In this document: positions 8,274 to 16,430 of the stretch, in pieces
Numbering within the stretch: the stretch's first letter is position 1
How the letters are laid out: every line of letters starts with the position of its first letter
Origin: Alphaproteobacteria bacterium
Lineage (GTDB): Bacteria > Pseudomonadota > Alphaproteobacteria > Rhodobacterales > Rhodobacteraceae
NCBI GenBank assembly: GCA_030425145.1
Contig: JAUHVK010000001.1
Location: forward strand, 124,001-188,000
Direction: 5' to 3'
DNA length: 64,000 nucleotides
The notes under the pieces: generated by a model
What the model was told of the DNA's origin: nothing
The model's input: only the letters and a program-made list of their open reading frames with translations
Databases searched by the model: none
Position numbers and translations under genes: made by a program

Positions 8274-9947
8274 GTGGCACAAGCACTCCTTTCAAGACTG
8301 TTGGGCCCGTTTTCGATCCCCTGTTTTCTCTTGGGGATTTTGTTCTTTGCCGCATCGCTGACCCCGTCGTTGATCCCTAGAGGACCAGAGGTTCAAGGCA
8401 TATTGGGCGGTCTGGTGACTAGTCTTGGGTACTTGCTCGGCGCCATCATTGCCTTGTTTTGGAAGGCAGCGGATCTGCCGACCTTTTCTGGCCGTCCGGC
8501 GAAGGTGGTGACCGCGATCGCGGTGCTTATAATTGGGGCGGTTTTCTTGTGGGCGCTGGGGTCCAGCCTGACTTGGCAAAACGCGCTCCGGGCCAAAATG
8601 GGGATGGAGCCTGCAGAAGGACTCAGGCTTGCCACGATTGTCCTCTATGCGATTGTGACATTCGCTGTCGCCTTTTTGCTGGGCCGGGCGGTCGCATCGT
8701 TTTTTCGTGTGATCCGCGCACGGTTCTACCGCGTCATGCCGCCCCGTCGGGCGAATGTATTGGGCTTTCTTGTCGCGGTGACCATTCTGTATGTCGTTAC
8801 GCTTGATGGCCTTTTCGACACTGTAGTTACAGGTCTCGATGAAAGTTACGAAGCAGCGCAGGCGCTTTTCGATCAAGCACCACCAGCGCCAGTGGATTCT
8901 AACAGAACCGGAAGTCCGGCATCGTTGGTGGATTGGGCCGCTATCGGAACACCCGGTCGCGACTACATCATGTCAGGTCCAGACGCCGAGGACATCTCGG
9001 CCTTCAATCAACGTCCTGCGCTTGATCCCATCCGGGTCTATGTCGGGCGGGCGAACGCTGAAACGCCTCAGGCACGGGCAGAGCTTGCACTTTCAGAATT
9101 GAAACGGTTGAACGCGTTTGATCGGGAGGTCCTTATCGTCGCCAGTCCAACTGGAACGGGTTGGATGGACCCCGGAGCAGTTGACCCGGTTGAATACATG
9201 CACAACGGCGACATTGCGACGGTGTCCGTCCAGTATTCCTATCTCCAGTCGCCGCTTGCCTTGATCCTCGAGACCAATGCCGGGTTGGAGCAGGCGACCG
9301 CGCTGCAAGAGGTGATCCACGGGTATTGGAAGACGCTGCCCGCCGATGCGCGCCCACGCCTCTACGTACACGGATTGAGCCTTGGGGCGTGGTCTTCGAT
9401 GCATGCCACCAATCTGTTCAGACTGTTGGACGATCCGATTGATGGCGCCTTCTGGGCCGGTCCACCGTTTCCTTCCGCATTTTGGAGTTACGTTCAGAAT
9501 CAACGGAATCCCGGTTCCCTCTGGGTCATGCCCAGCATTGGGGATGGCTCCCTCGTGCGGTACGCGTCGCATATTGATGACGCGTCGAAGGCGGAAGCAA
9601 ATTGGGGGAATATGCGGATCGTGTTCCTCCAGTATTCCAGCGATCCGGTGGTCTTCTACGACCCGGCTTCACTCTGGAGAGCGCCGCCGTGGATGCGCGA
9701 ACCAGCAGCGCCCGACATGTCCGAGCACTTTGTCTATATGCCCATCGTTACGCAGTTCCAGCTTGCTGTTGATTTGGCGCTGTCCTTTGGCTCACCCCCC
9801 GGTTTCGGGCACGCCTACTACGCGCGCGACTATGTCGGCCCTTGGGTACAGGTGACCGATCCAGATGGCTGGACGGATGCCGATACAGAGCGCTTAATCG
9901 CTCATTGCGACAACGGATTTCAGGCGGGGTGTTCCAACGGCGGTTGA
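8274..9947 (+). CDS. Integral-membrane alpha/beta hydrolase
   Basis: About 557 residues. Several N-terminal membrane helices (roughly the first 200 residues, including FFAASLTPSLIPRGP) precede a soluble domain with the nucleophile-elbow motif GLSLG in YVHGLSLGAW. This is the Abhydrolase_9_N plus Abhydrolase_9 pair. The likely role is a membrane-bound serine hydrolase or esterase; the substrate is unknown. I chose the GTG at 8274 because it has an excellent SD (GAGGAGAGG, six bases upstream of the start). In-frame ATGs at 8160 and 8211 would add 38 or 21 residues and lack a good SD. Confidence 0.82.
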   Translation: MAQALLSRLLGPFSIPCFLLGILFFAASLTPSLIPRGPEVQGILGGLVTSLGYLLGAIIALFWKAADLPTFSGRPAKVVTAIAVLIIGAVFLWALGSSLTWQNALRAKMGMEPAEGLRLATIVLYAIVTFAVAFLLGRAVASFFRVIRARFYRVMPPRRANVLGFLVAVTILYVVTLDGLFDTVVTGLDESYEAAQALFDQAPPAPVDSNRTGSPASLVDWAAIGTPGRDYIMSGPDAEDISAFNQRPALDPIRVYVGRANAETPQARAELALSELKRLNAFDREVLIVASPTGTGWMDPGAVDPVEYMHNGDIATVSVQYSYLQSPLALILETNAGLEQATALQEVIHGYWKTLPADARPRLYVHGLSLGAWSSMHATNLFRLLDDPIDGAFWAGPPFPSAFWSYVQNQRNPGSLWVMPSIGDGSLVRYASHIDDASKAEANWGNMRIVFLQYSSDPVVFYDPASLWRAPPWMREPAAPDMSEHFVYMPIVTQFQLAVDLALSFGSPPGFGHAYYARDYVGPWVQVTDPDGWTDADTERLIAHCDNGFQAGCSNGG

Positions 9948-9975
9948 AGGTGCACGGCCTTTGCTTCACGTAGTT

Positions 9976-10485
9976 TCAATGGATGACGTATTTCATCGAA
10001 GCCAAGGCTATGCCGACGCCCCCGGCAAAAAGCGCGCCGAGGACTGATGAAAAGACCGAAGCATCAACACGCCAACCGACGCGTGCTCCGACAAGCATCA
10101 AAAGGCCGGTGCAGTATAGCTGGGAGAGGGCAACAGCGGTGGCTACCGACCAAGCATCGAATTCGGCTGCGATGAAGAACATTGTCGGAAGGTTGGCAGC
10201 CACCAGTGTCACCCGCGCATGATGCCATGCGTTCGACAAGGAGACCCGCGTTATGGGTTCACCTGTGTTGATCGCAGTTGACATCACATCCGCAAACGCT
10301 TTGGCCAGTGAGATGGCCAGAACTGAGCCAAACAGCACCGCAGCCGATGTCAGCGCCGAGTCGGGGTGAAGTGCCATTGCCATCAGCAACGCAAGTGCCG
10401 TGACAGAGCCGTAGATCATGCCGAACGCTGCCGTGTCCACGCGGGCCCAAAAGCCTGTTGCACCCGTATCAATATTGGCAGCCAT
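9976..10485 (-). CDS. Hypothetical multi-spanning membrane protein
   Basis: 169 residues with about five hydrophobic helices separated by short polar loops; no family recognised. ATG 10485 is preferred because GGAGGACTCAAAG precedes it with normal spacing; a longer frame to 10569 exists but looks unnatural. It is divergently transcribed from the amt-type gene at 10787 and convergent with the alpha/beta hydrolase. Its position at the edge of the methylated-amine island could be incidental. Confidence 0.65.
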   Translation of the reverse strand: MAANIDTGATGFWARVDTAAFGMIYGSVTALALLMAMALHPDSALTSAAVLFGSVLAISLAKAFADVMSTAINTGEPITRVSLSNAWHHARVTLVAANLPTMFFIAAEFDAWSVATAVALSQLYCTGLLMLVGARVGWRVDASVFSSVLGALFAGGVGIALASMKYVIH

Positions 10486-10786
10486 CTTTGAGTCCTCCAC
10501 CCAATCCAATGTCTGATTTGCACATACCGACGCGGCAAAGCCAATCGCTGAAATAGAATTCTTCTTCAAAGTCGACTGGTTGAACTCTGCTCAATTTTTC
10601 GGCGGGCATCAAGATTCCTGTCTGCAATCGTATCAAATCGCCGAAATTCAAAGTTTCCCCATACGAAAAACATTTGACCCACAGTGTAACCGCGCCTGCC
10701 ATGGCATCGGTGACGGGTCTGTTTTCCAAAAGCTTCGCATGGACCCACGATCCTTTGTGAGTGGACGAAAGGAACAGGAGATCGAA
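10486..10786. other. Intergenic region between divergent membrane-protein and amt genes
   Basis: 301 bp with no coding potential I trust. It must hold the promoters of both flanking genes. A TTGACC at about 10673 could be a -35 element, but no convincing -10 box or sigma-54 promoter (TGGC-N8-TGC) was found. An in-frame ATG at 10739 is an alternative start for the amt gene. Confidence 0.5.
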
Positions 10787-12166
10787 TTGGAACAAGACCT
10801 GACAGCATTGGCGGCTACGGTCGCAGAGCTTAAGGCGAACGTGGCTGCAACGAACGGCACCTTCGCTGAGACGTTCTACTATATTACCATTCCCCTCATG
10901 GTGCTGATCCATGCGGGGTTCCTTGCATATGAAATGGGGGCATCGCGGTCAAAGAACGCTTTGGCCTCAGGCATCAAGAACATCCTCGCCTTTGCGATGA
11001 TCGTGCCCTTTTTCTATTTCGTCGGTTGGTGGATCTACTGGGCCTTTCCCACGGGTCTCAGTCTGTCCGAAGGCGCGATGGGAATCTCGGGTCTGGCTTA
11101 TGCCAACGAGGTGGCGTTGCCATGGAGCGAGTTCATGGGCCCGAACCTTGATGATCGTGCCTCTGGTGTGTTCTGGGGGGCTTTTGTTCTGTTCGCTGCA
11201 ACCACGGCGTCGATCATGTCGGGTGGTGTGATCGAACGGATCAAGTTAACGGGCTTCGTTGTTCTGGCCATCGTGCTGGGCGCATTTGTCTGGATTCTCG
11301 CAGCTGCCTGGGGTTGGCACGCGGACGGTTGGCTGGTCACCAAATTCGGCTATCACGATTTCGGCGCAGCGGGTGTCGTGCACATGATCGCGGGCTTTTT
11401 TACCCTTGGGGTACTGATCAATCTCGGACCGCGGATCGGTAAGTTCAACTCGGACGGCACGGCCAACCACATCGCGGGACACTCGATGCCGATGACACTG
11501 ATTGGCCTGATGCTGATCATTGCGGGCTTCTGGGGCTTTCTCATGGGCTGCGTGATCGTTCCGGGTGAGGCGTGGTCTTGGAGCTCGAACATCGAAGCGA
11601 CCATTTATGGCACTCCGATGACCATGGCGGGGATGACCTTCAACACGCTCATGGGTTTTGCCGGGGGTATCATCGGAGCCTGGATGGTCACGCGGGACCC
11701 GTTCTGGATGATGTCGGGCGCGCTGGGCGGGATCATCTCATGTGCGGCGGGACTTGACCTTTGGTATCCGCCAATGGCCTTCGCCATCGGCTTTATCGGA
11801 GCCAGTGCAATGCCGTTTGTGGCCACGTTTGTTGCAAAGATGCGGATTGATGACGCCGTCGGGGCATTTGCCGTCCATGGCTTCCTTGGCCTTTGGGGGT
11901 TACTTGCCGTCGGCATCGCCGCTCAGGGGTATCCGGCGCTTTTCGGAGAGGACGTGATCACCACCTCATTCACAGGTCAATTGGTGGGTGCCATTGTCAT
12001 GGGGCTCTTGGGCTTTGTACCGGGCTATGTGGTGTCGCTGATCCTTAAGGTCACCGGCCAATTGCGCGTTCCGGAAGAGGCAGAGATCCTTGGTCTGGAC
12101 GCAGTCAAAGTGCCTGCCTCAGCCTACCCGGAATCCATCCATCCCTCGGTCACTCCGGCGGAATGA
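10787..12166 (+). CDS. amt: Amt-type ammonium/methylammonium transporter (divergent subfamily), copy 1
   Basis: About 459 residues with 11 membrane helices. The pore twin histidines are visible in HDFGAAGVVHMIAG and AVGAFAVHGFLG, and the Asp eight residues before the first His is kept. The usual Amt signature GWFGFNxGS is replaced by GFWGFLMGC, so it belongs to a divergent branch, as does the second copy at 38602. TTG 10787 is the favoured start: GGAG lies six bases upstream, and the resulting N-terminus (EQDLTALAATVAEL) aligns with copy 2 (MDGNLNALTTVF). Beside the TMA monooxygenase gene, it may import ammonium or a methylated amine. Confidence 0.85.
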   Translation: MEQDLTALAATVAELKANVAATNGTFAETFYYITIPLMVLIHAGFLAYEMGASRSKNALASGIKNILAFAMIVPFFYFVGWWIYWAFPTGLSLSEGAMGISGLAYANEVALPWSEFMGPNLDDRASGVFWGAFVLFAATTASIMSGGVIERIKLTGFVVLAIVLGAFVWILAAAWGWHADGWLVTKFGYHDFGAAGVVHMIAGFFTLGVLINLGPRIGKFNSDGTANHIAGHSMPMTLIGLMLIIAGFWGFLMGCVIVPGEAWSWSSNIEATIYGTPMTMAGMTFNTLMGFAGGIIGAWMVTRDPFWMMSGALGGIISCAAGLDLWYPPMAFAIGFIGASAMPFVATFVAKMRIDDAVGAFAVHGFLGLWGLLAVGIAAQGYPALFGEDVITTSFTGQLVGAIVMGLLGFVPGYVVSLILKVTGQLRVPEEAEILGLDAVKVPASAYPESIHPSVTPAE

Positions 12167-12190
12167 AGCTCATCAAGAAAGGACGAATCA

Positions 12191-12364
12191 ATGGAAGCCC
12201 CCTTTGAAACGACAAGCTGGGACGGCATCACCGGAGCGATTTACGCCGGGTACGGGTCTGTCGAGGGTCTCTGGCTGCTCTTGTGTCTCGCGCTGATCGT
12301 TGCCGCGATCATCTTTGGCTGGCGGCACGAGGAACAGGCGTACAAGGCCACGAAACATAAATAG
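12191..12364 (+). CDS. One-helix microprotein downstream of amt copy 1
   Basis: 57 codons starting MEAPFETTSWDGITGA and ending in TAG, 24 nt after the amt stop. AAGAAAGGACG upstream gives a usable SD. There is one transmembrane helix (about residues 26-44), a short acidic N-terminus and a charged C-terminus (WRHEEQAYKATKHK). It resembles the 71-residue protein that follows amt copy 2 (38374-38589): W near the start, a G-x-[IV]-Y element, a single helix, then a His and acidic residues. A role as a small transporter subunit or regulator is inferred. Confidence 0.72.
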   Translation: MEAPFETTSWDGITGAIYAGYGSVEGLWLLLCLALIVAAIIFGWRHEEQAYKATKHK

Positions 12365-12424
12365 TGGCCGGGCTGGCTTGGGGCCTCGTCGGCCCTTTGC
12401 CACCCGCTGTACAGGAAAGACAAC

Positions 12425-12453
12425 GGCGCCCGAGAGTTCCTCGGGCGCCTTTT
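12425..12453 (+). terminator. Strong terminator after the amt/microprotein pair
   Basis: Perfect 10-bp stem GGCGCCCGAG (12425-12434) with CTCGGGCGCC (12440-12449), loop AGTTC, then TTTT. It lies 60 nt after the microprotein and 52 nt before the end of the convergent tmm gene. Confidence 0.92.
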
Positions 12454-12505
12454 CATTGTGGCCTGAATTTTCTTCGAGGTGGGAAAACCGCCTCAGAGCT
12501 TCGGA

Positions 12506-13855
12506 TCAGTTCTGAAGATAGACTTCGAGGCTGTCGTCCAGAGCGTCCTTCCACGGGGTGTGGTGCACCGGAGCCATTGTGCCGGTGATCACCGACTTAT
12601 AGCTATTGTTGCGGAAGCCCATGATGTCCTTGGACTTGTGTTTCTTCCATTCGAAGAACGCCTCGCAGGCGCCTTCGATGTCAAAGCTTGGGTAGTCTGT
12701 CTCGGCCACCAGTTCTTTGACGTAGTCGGCCTGGTAACGGATGGCGTACTTGGTGTCGTCGTCCGCTTCCTCGCGCTCTTCGCGTTCCTTGACGTCGGCC
12801 AGCATGTCTTCCTTGGATACTTTGGACAGATCGATCTTGCCCATGATCGCATCGCGGACCCACCATGCTTGCGCGTCGAACATGTTGAAGGTGAACCACT
12901 GGTCCTGCATGCCAAGGTAGAACATCTTGGGATTGTGGACGTAGACAACGCCCTTATACAGGTCTGCAGTTGCGAGCCGGTTGGCCGTCTTCAGGCGCAG
13001 GTCGTCAGGCAAGAAGCTGAAATAGTGCTTGTAGCCCGTGCACAGGATGATCGCGTCGACTTCTTTGCTGGTGCCATCGGAGAAGTGCACGGTGTTGCCA
13101 TCGACTTTGACCATGGCGGGCTTTTCTTCCCAGTTGTCCGGCCAGTTGAAGCCCATCGGTGCGGAACGATAGCAAGAGGTGACTGTCTTTGCGCCGTACT
13201 TCCAGCATTGCGAGCCAATATCCTCCGCCGAATAGGACGATCCTACGACAAGAATATCCTTGCCGCTGAATTCCCGCGCGTCGCGGAAGTCATGCGCGTG
13301 TACAAGGCGTCCGTTGAACGATTCAAAGCCCTCGTAGTAGGGCACATTCGGCGTTGAGAAATGCCCGGAGGCGCAGATGACATAGTCGAACTCTTCGGAG
13401 TAGCTGCTGTCTTTGGTGTGGTCATGGGCGGTGACTGTGAACTTGCCCGTGTCCGCGTTGTAGTTGACCCAGCGTACCGCTGTGTTGAAGCGGATCCAGT
13501 CGCGCACGTTAGCCTTCAGGACGCGGCCCTCAATATAGTCGAATAGAACGGCGCGGGGCGGGTAGGATGCGATCTGCTTCCCGAAGTGCTCCTCAAAGGA
13601 ATAATCCGCGAATTCCAGACCTTCCTTTGGGCCGTTGGACCACAGGTAACGATACATCGAGCAATGCACAGGCTCGCCGTTTTCATCGAGGCCGGTGCGC
13701 CAAGTGTAATTCCACAACCCACCCCAGTTGTCCTGCTTTTCAAAGCAAACAATTTCAGGGATGTCTTCGCCCTTGGCGGCTGCGGACTGGAATGCGCGCA
13801 GTTGTGCCAGGCCCGATGGGCCCGCGCCGATGATGGCAACTCTGGTCTTGGTCAT
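12506..13855 (-). CDS. tmm: Trimethylamine monooxygenase (flavin-containing monooxygenase)
   Basis: 449 residues. Tmm uses FAD, NADPH and O2 to oxidise TMA to TMAO in the cytoplasm. Visible: FAD site GAGPSG (residues 10-15), FMO-identifying motif [11 protein letters not shown] (180-190), and NADPH site GSSYSA (205-210). Blocks such as [14 protein letters not shown] and [11 protein letters not shown] are characteristic of bacterial Tmm rather than other FMOs. ATG 13855 follows GGAGACGCAC, a good SD. The gene stands alone, divergent from the leaderless SBP gene, and is the entry point of the TMA pathway encoded across the island. Confidence 0.95.
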   Translation of the reverse strand: MTKTRVAIIGAGPSGLAQLRAFQSAAAKGEDIPEIVCFEKQDNWGGLWNYTWRTGLDENGEPVHCSMYRYLWSNGPKEGLEFADYSFEEHFGKQIASYPPRAVLFDYIEGRVLKANVRDWIRFNTAVRWVNYNADTGKFTVTAHDHTKDSSYSEEFDYVICASGHFSTPNVPYYEGFESFNGRLVHAHDFRDAREFSGKDILVVGSSYSAEDIGSQCWKYGAKTVTSCYRSAPMGFNWPDNWEEKPAMVKVDGNTVHFSDGTSKEVDAIILCTGYKHYFSFLPDDLRLKTANRLATADLYKGVVYVHNPKMFYLGMQDQWFTFNMFDAQAWWVRDAIMGKIDLSKVSKEDMLADVKEREEREEADDDTKYAIRYQADYVKELVAETDYPSFDIEGACEAFFEWKKHKSKDIMGFRNNSYKSVITGTMAPVHHTPWKDALDDSLEVYLQN

Positions 13856-13873
13856 GTGCGTCTCCATGCTGGT

Positions 13874-13910
13874 ATGGACCAATGTTCGATTATTGGTGCT
13901 TTTGGTCCAT
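13874..13910. promoter_or_regulatory. Inverted repeat in the tmm leader/promoter
   Basis: ATGGACCAA (13874-13882) and TTGGTCCAT (13902-13910) are perfect 9-bp inverted repeats separated by 19 nt; the match extends to GG-Y-ATGGACCAA. They lie 19-55 bp upstream of the tmm start, where a repressor or activator would act. Confidence 0.5.
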
Positions 13911-13949
13911 GCCAGACTGGGCAACACCCCCCTGCGTTGTCAATGAATT

Positions 13950-13962
13950 TTCTTTCAAAGAA
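13950..13962. promoter_or_regulatory. 6-1-6 palindrome in the tmm / SBP-like intergenic region
   Basis: TTCTTT-C-AAAGAA is a perfect palindrome in the AT-rich centre of the divergent region between tmm (start 13855) and the gene at 14018. It resembles other AT-rich pseudo-palindromes in the island. Confidence 0.35.
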
Positions 13963-14017
13963 TATAATTTCACTGCCGGCCTCTGGTGCGCTGCACCGAA
14001 GCTGCTAAAATCAGGGC

Positions 14018-15328
14018 ATGTCCAGTTCGAGTTTTGCCCAACGCCTCGCTATCGGAAGCTCGCTTCCTCGATTGTCTGTCGGCATGTCCGAGGCAATCAA
14101 CATCGGATTCCTTGCGCCGTTGAGCGGTCCGGCGAAATCCTGGGGCCTGCCCGGGCTGAATGGTTGCCGACTGTGGGAAGACTGGTTGAACAGAGCCGGG
14201 GGCTTGCTGCTAGGCGGCCGACGATTCCCGGTGTGTATCCATGCAGTTGATTGTGGCTACGACGCCAACCGCGCGCTCGAGGGTGCACGGCACTTGGTTC
14301 GGACCCACGACGTATCATTGATGATGATGTTGGGGGGTGAATCGTTCCTTGCCGTCCGCGACTACCTGATGTCAAACAAGGTGCTGACCTCGACATTGTT
14401 GACCAGCGACCTGTCGCCAGACACGCCGTACCTTATCGCTCCTAGTGAGTCGTTGCCCATCTACACAGTTACGGCGGTCGACTGGATTGCGCGCAATCTC
14501 CCTGAAATCAAGTCTGTCGCGCTGTGTGCCCAGACTGATGCGCTGGGTCTGCCCGCGCTGGCGGCTTATCGTGCTGCTTTCAAGTCGGCGGGCATCAGCA
14601 TCGTCGAAGAAATCCGGTATGATCCAGAGACTGCCGACGGAGCTTCTGTCGTTGCGCCGATGATTGCGGCGAATCCGGACATGCTGTGTTGGTGTGCCAG
14701 TTATACGCCAATGGTGCATGCGATGACGGAATACGCCTTTCGCCAAGGATTCACCGGTCAGGTGCTGTCCTGCACGGCGGACAGCTATGACCAACTGATC
14801 GCCCGTACCTCACCCGAGTTCATGGAAGGCTTTCTGTTCCAGTTCCCGGATTTCGACGACCCAGCCCTGGCAGAAAAAGCATTCTTCTTCAGCCAGCCGC
14901 AGACGTTTTTCGAAGAATACAACGCGCGCTTTCCGAACAGTTGGACGGCGGTCAGTTGGGAATACGCCGCGATTCTGGACATTTGGCAATCGGCTGTCGA
15001 GCGCGCTGGCAATCCGCAGCCGGTTTCCGTTCTTGCAGCGATGCGGCAACTGGGCAGTGTGATGCATGCTTTCGGCCCGGCGAGCTGGTGGGGCGAAGAC
15101 ATGTTCGGCCTCAACCACACGCTCATCGGGGATTGGCCGGTGGTGCAAATCCAACAGGAAAAGGCGCGGATCGTGGAGTTCGGGTCGATCCCGGACTGGC
15201 TGTCGCGGCACGAAACGTTGTTGAAAGAGGAAATGACGGCGCTTGGCCAGCTATGGCACCAACGCCACGGTGAGAGCGCGCCGCCCAAGAGGCTGGCGGC
15301 ACGGTTGGCGGAGGCTCAGCCCTCCTGA
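14018..15328 (+). CDS. Leaderless amide/branched-chain-type substrate-binding protein paralogue (AmiC-like)
   Basis: 436 residues (414 if started at ATG 14084). It is clearly homologous along its length to the exported binding protein at 16431-17720; shared blocks include INIGFLAPLSG / IKIGFLAPLTG, DLSPDT, CAQ-x-DALGLP and EFMEGF-x-FQFPDFDDPAL. Unlike that protein it has no signal peptide from either start, and a stop codon at 14006 excludes a longer N-terminus. It is therefore predicted to be cytosolic, like AmiC, the amide sensor of Pseudomonas that has a periplasmic-binding-protein fold. Its stop overlaps the convergent GntR gene by 13 bp. Confidence 0.8.
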   Translation: MSSSSFAQRLAIGSSLPRLSVGMSEAINIGFLAPLSGPAKSWGLPGLNGCRLWEDWLNRAGGLLLGGRRFPVCIHAVDCGYDANRALEGARHLVRTHDVSLMMMLGGESFLAVRDYLMSNKVLTSTLLTSDLSPDTPYLIAPSESLPIYTVTAVDWIARNLPEIKSVALCAQTDALGLPALAAYRAAFKSAGISIVEEIRYDPETADGASVVAPMIAANPDMLCWCASYTPMVHAMTEYAFRQGFTGQVLSCTADSYDQLIARTSPEFMEGFLFQFPDFDDPALAEKAFFFSQPQTFFEEYNARFPNSWTAVSWEYAAILDIWQSAVERAGNPQPVSVLAAMRQLGSVMHAFGPASWWGEDMFGLNHTLIGDWPVVQIQQEKARIVEFGSIPDWLSRHETLLKEEMTALGQLWHQRHGESAPPKRLAARLAEAQPS

Positions 15329-16044
15329 AGCAGCATCTTCTGCTCTTCGATCAGGTGCAGCTTTATGTATTCAACAGCAGTTTCCACGTCGCGCGATGAG
15401 ATCGCGTTGAACAGGGCATTGTACTGCGTCTGGTAGACTTCGATTCGCTTCGGAGTCAGGTGGCGCCGCATCAAGTTGGATCGGAAGGTTTGGAGGCAAG
15501 CCTCAATCGCCAGTTCGTAGCAAGAGGCCAGAAGCGGATTGCCGGTGCCATTTGCGATTTTCCGATAGAAGGCCTCTTCTGCCTTGATGAAATCACTGGA
15601 ATCGGTGGTGACGGCTTCCAACTGGGTCAGAATATCATCCAGTTCCATAATGTCGCGTGGGGTCATGTTGATGACCGCGAGGCGCACCATCTCGGGTTCA
15701 AGAATTCCGCGCACAACCAAGTGATCCAGCGGGCTGGTATTCTCGGCCAAGGCGGTGCGGCTATCAGGGCGAGCGGCCTCGGACTTATAGGTGACAAAGC
15801 TGCCGCTCCCTGCTCGCCGCCGGATGATGTTGCGGGATTCCAGAACGTCGAGTGCATCTCGAACGGTATTTCGGGCAACGCCCAGCTCCGATGACAATGT
15901 GCGTTCTGACGGCAGACGGGTCCCTTCTGGATATTCCTCTGATTTGATACGGGCAAAAAGGCTGTCGATAACGACTTGCACCGTCGCACCAACCGAGTGG
16001 TTCGTGACGATCTGCGATGCGGTGCGTTGTGTATGCGGAGCCAT
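15316..16044 (-). CDS. FadR-subfamily GntR transcriptional regulator
   Basis: 242 residues: an N-terminal winged helix (about residues 18-85, with EGTRLPSERTLSSELGVARNT carrying the recognition helix) and a C-terminal all-helical FCD domain (about 105-230). ATG 16044 is favoured because GGAGG lies 11 bases upstream; ATG 16089 would add 15 residues and has no SD. It diverges from the ABC transporter operon starting at 16431 and probably controls it. A near-palindrome TTTTGGTACTAAAA lies at 16185-16198 between them. Confidence 0.88.
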   Translation of the reverse strand: MAPHTQRTASQIVTNHSVGATVQVVIDSLFARIKSEEYPEGTRLPSERTLSSELGVARNTVRDALDVLESRNIIRRRAGSGSFVTYKSEAARPDSRTALAENTSPLDHLVVRGILEPEMVRLAVINMTPRDIMELDDILTQLEAVTTDSSDFIKAEEAFYRKIANGTGNPLLASCYELAIEACLQTFRSNLMRRHLTPKRIEVYQTQYNALFNAISSRDVETAVEYIKLHLIEEQKMLLQEG

Positions 16045-16430
16045 GCCTGGCCGATCCTCCGATAATGCGTAACCGCAAGATATGTGCATCGGATATGGCC
16101 GACAAGGCTCGTTCCCCTAGCTGTGGGCCCAGTTCAACCGCTGCGCACCAGATTTGGCCCGTAATTGGTTCAAGTTCAGCGAAATTTTGGTACTAAAAAG
16201 CGCCCTTGTTCACCAGTTTTTTGACTGTCTCGCGGGAAATCCCCGAAAAATTATAACTATAAGAAACAAATTTTCTTGCGAGGTTGGGTTTGCGTTGCTA
16301 GCCTTTTCTCGAAAGTCAGACCAATTTGGGAAACTGGTACTCTCTCGGATTGGGAAAAAAGCCGAACAGGCCCGTTTTTGGCTTCGCCTCCCGCGTGAAT
16401 CGTCGCGGACCCAACAGTTAGGAGACAAGC
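16045..16430. promoter_or_regulatory. Divergent promoter region, GntR gene / ABC transporter
   Basis: 386 bp without a gene. It contains TTTTGGTACTAAAA (16185-16198, 12 of 14 positions palindromic, FadR-type half-site spacing zero) and AAGAAA-N5-TTTCTT (16261-16277, perfect arms). The second has the same geometry as the AGGAAA-N5-TTTCCT element ahead of torR/tmoX. No clear sigma-70 boxes were recognised. Confidence 0.45.

Noticed and set aside
10580-10786. Long N-terminal extension of amt copy 1
   Set aside because: TTG 10787 has a good SD and its product aligns with the start of amt copy 2; the extension resembles no Amt leader.
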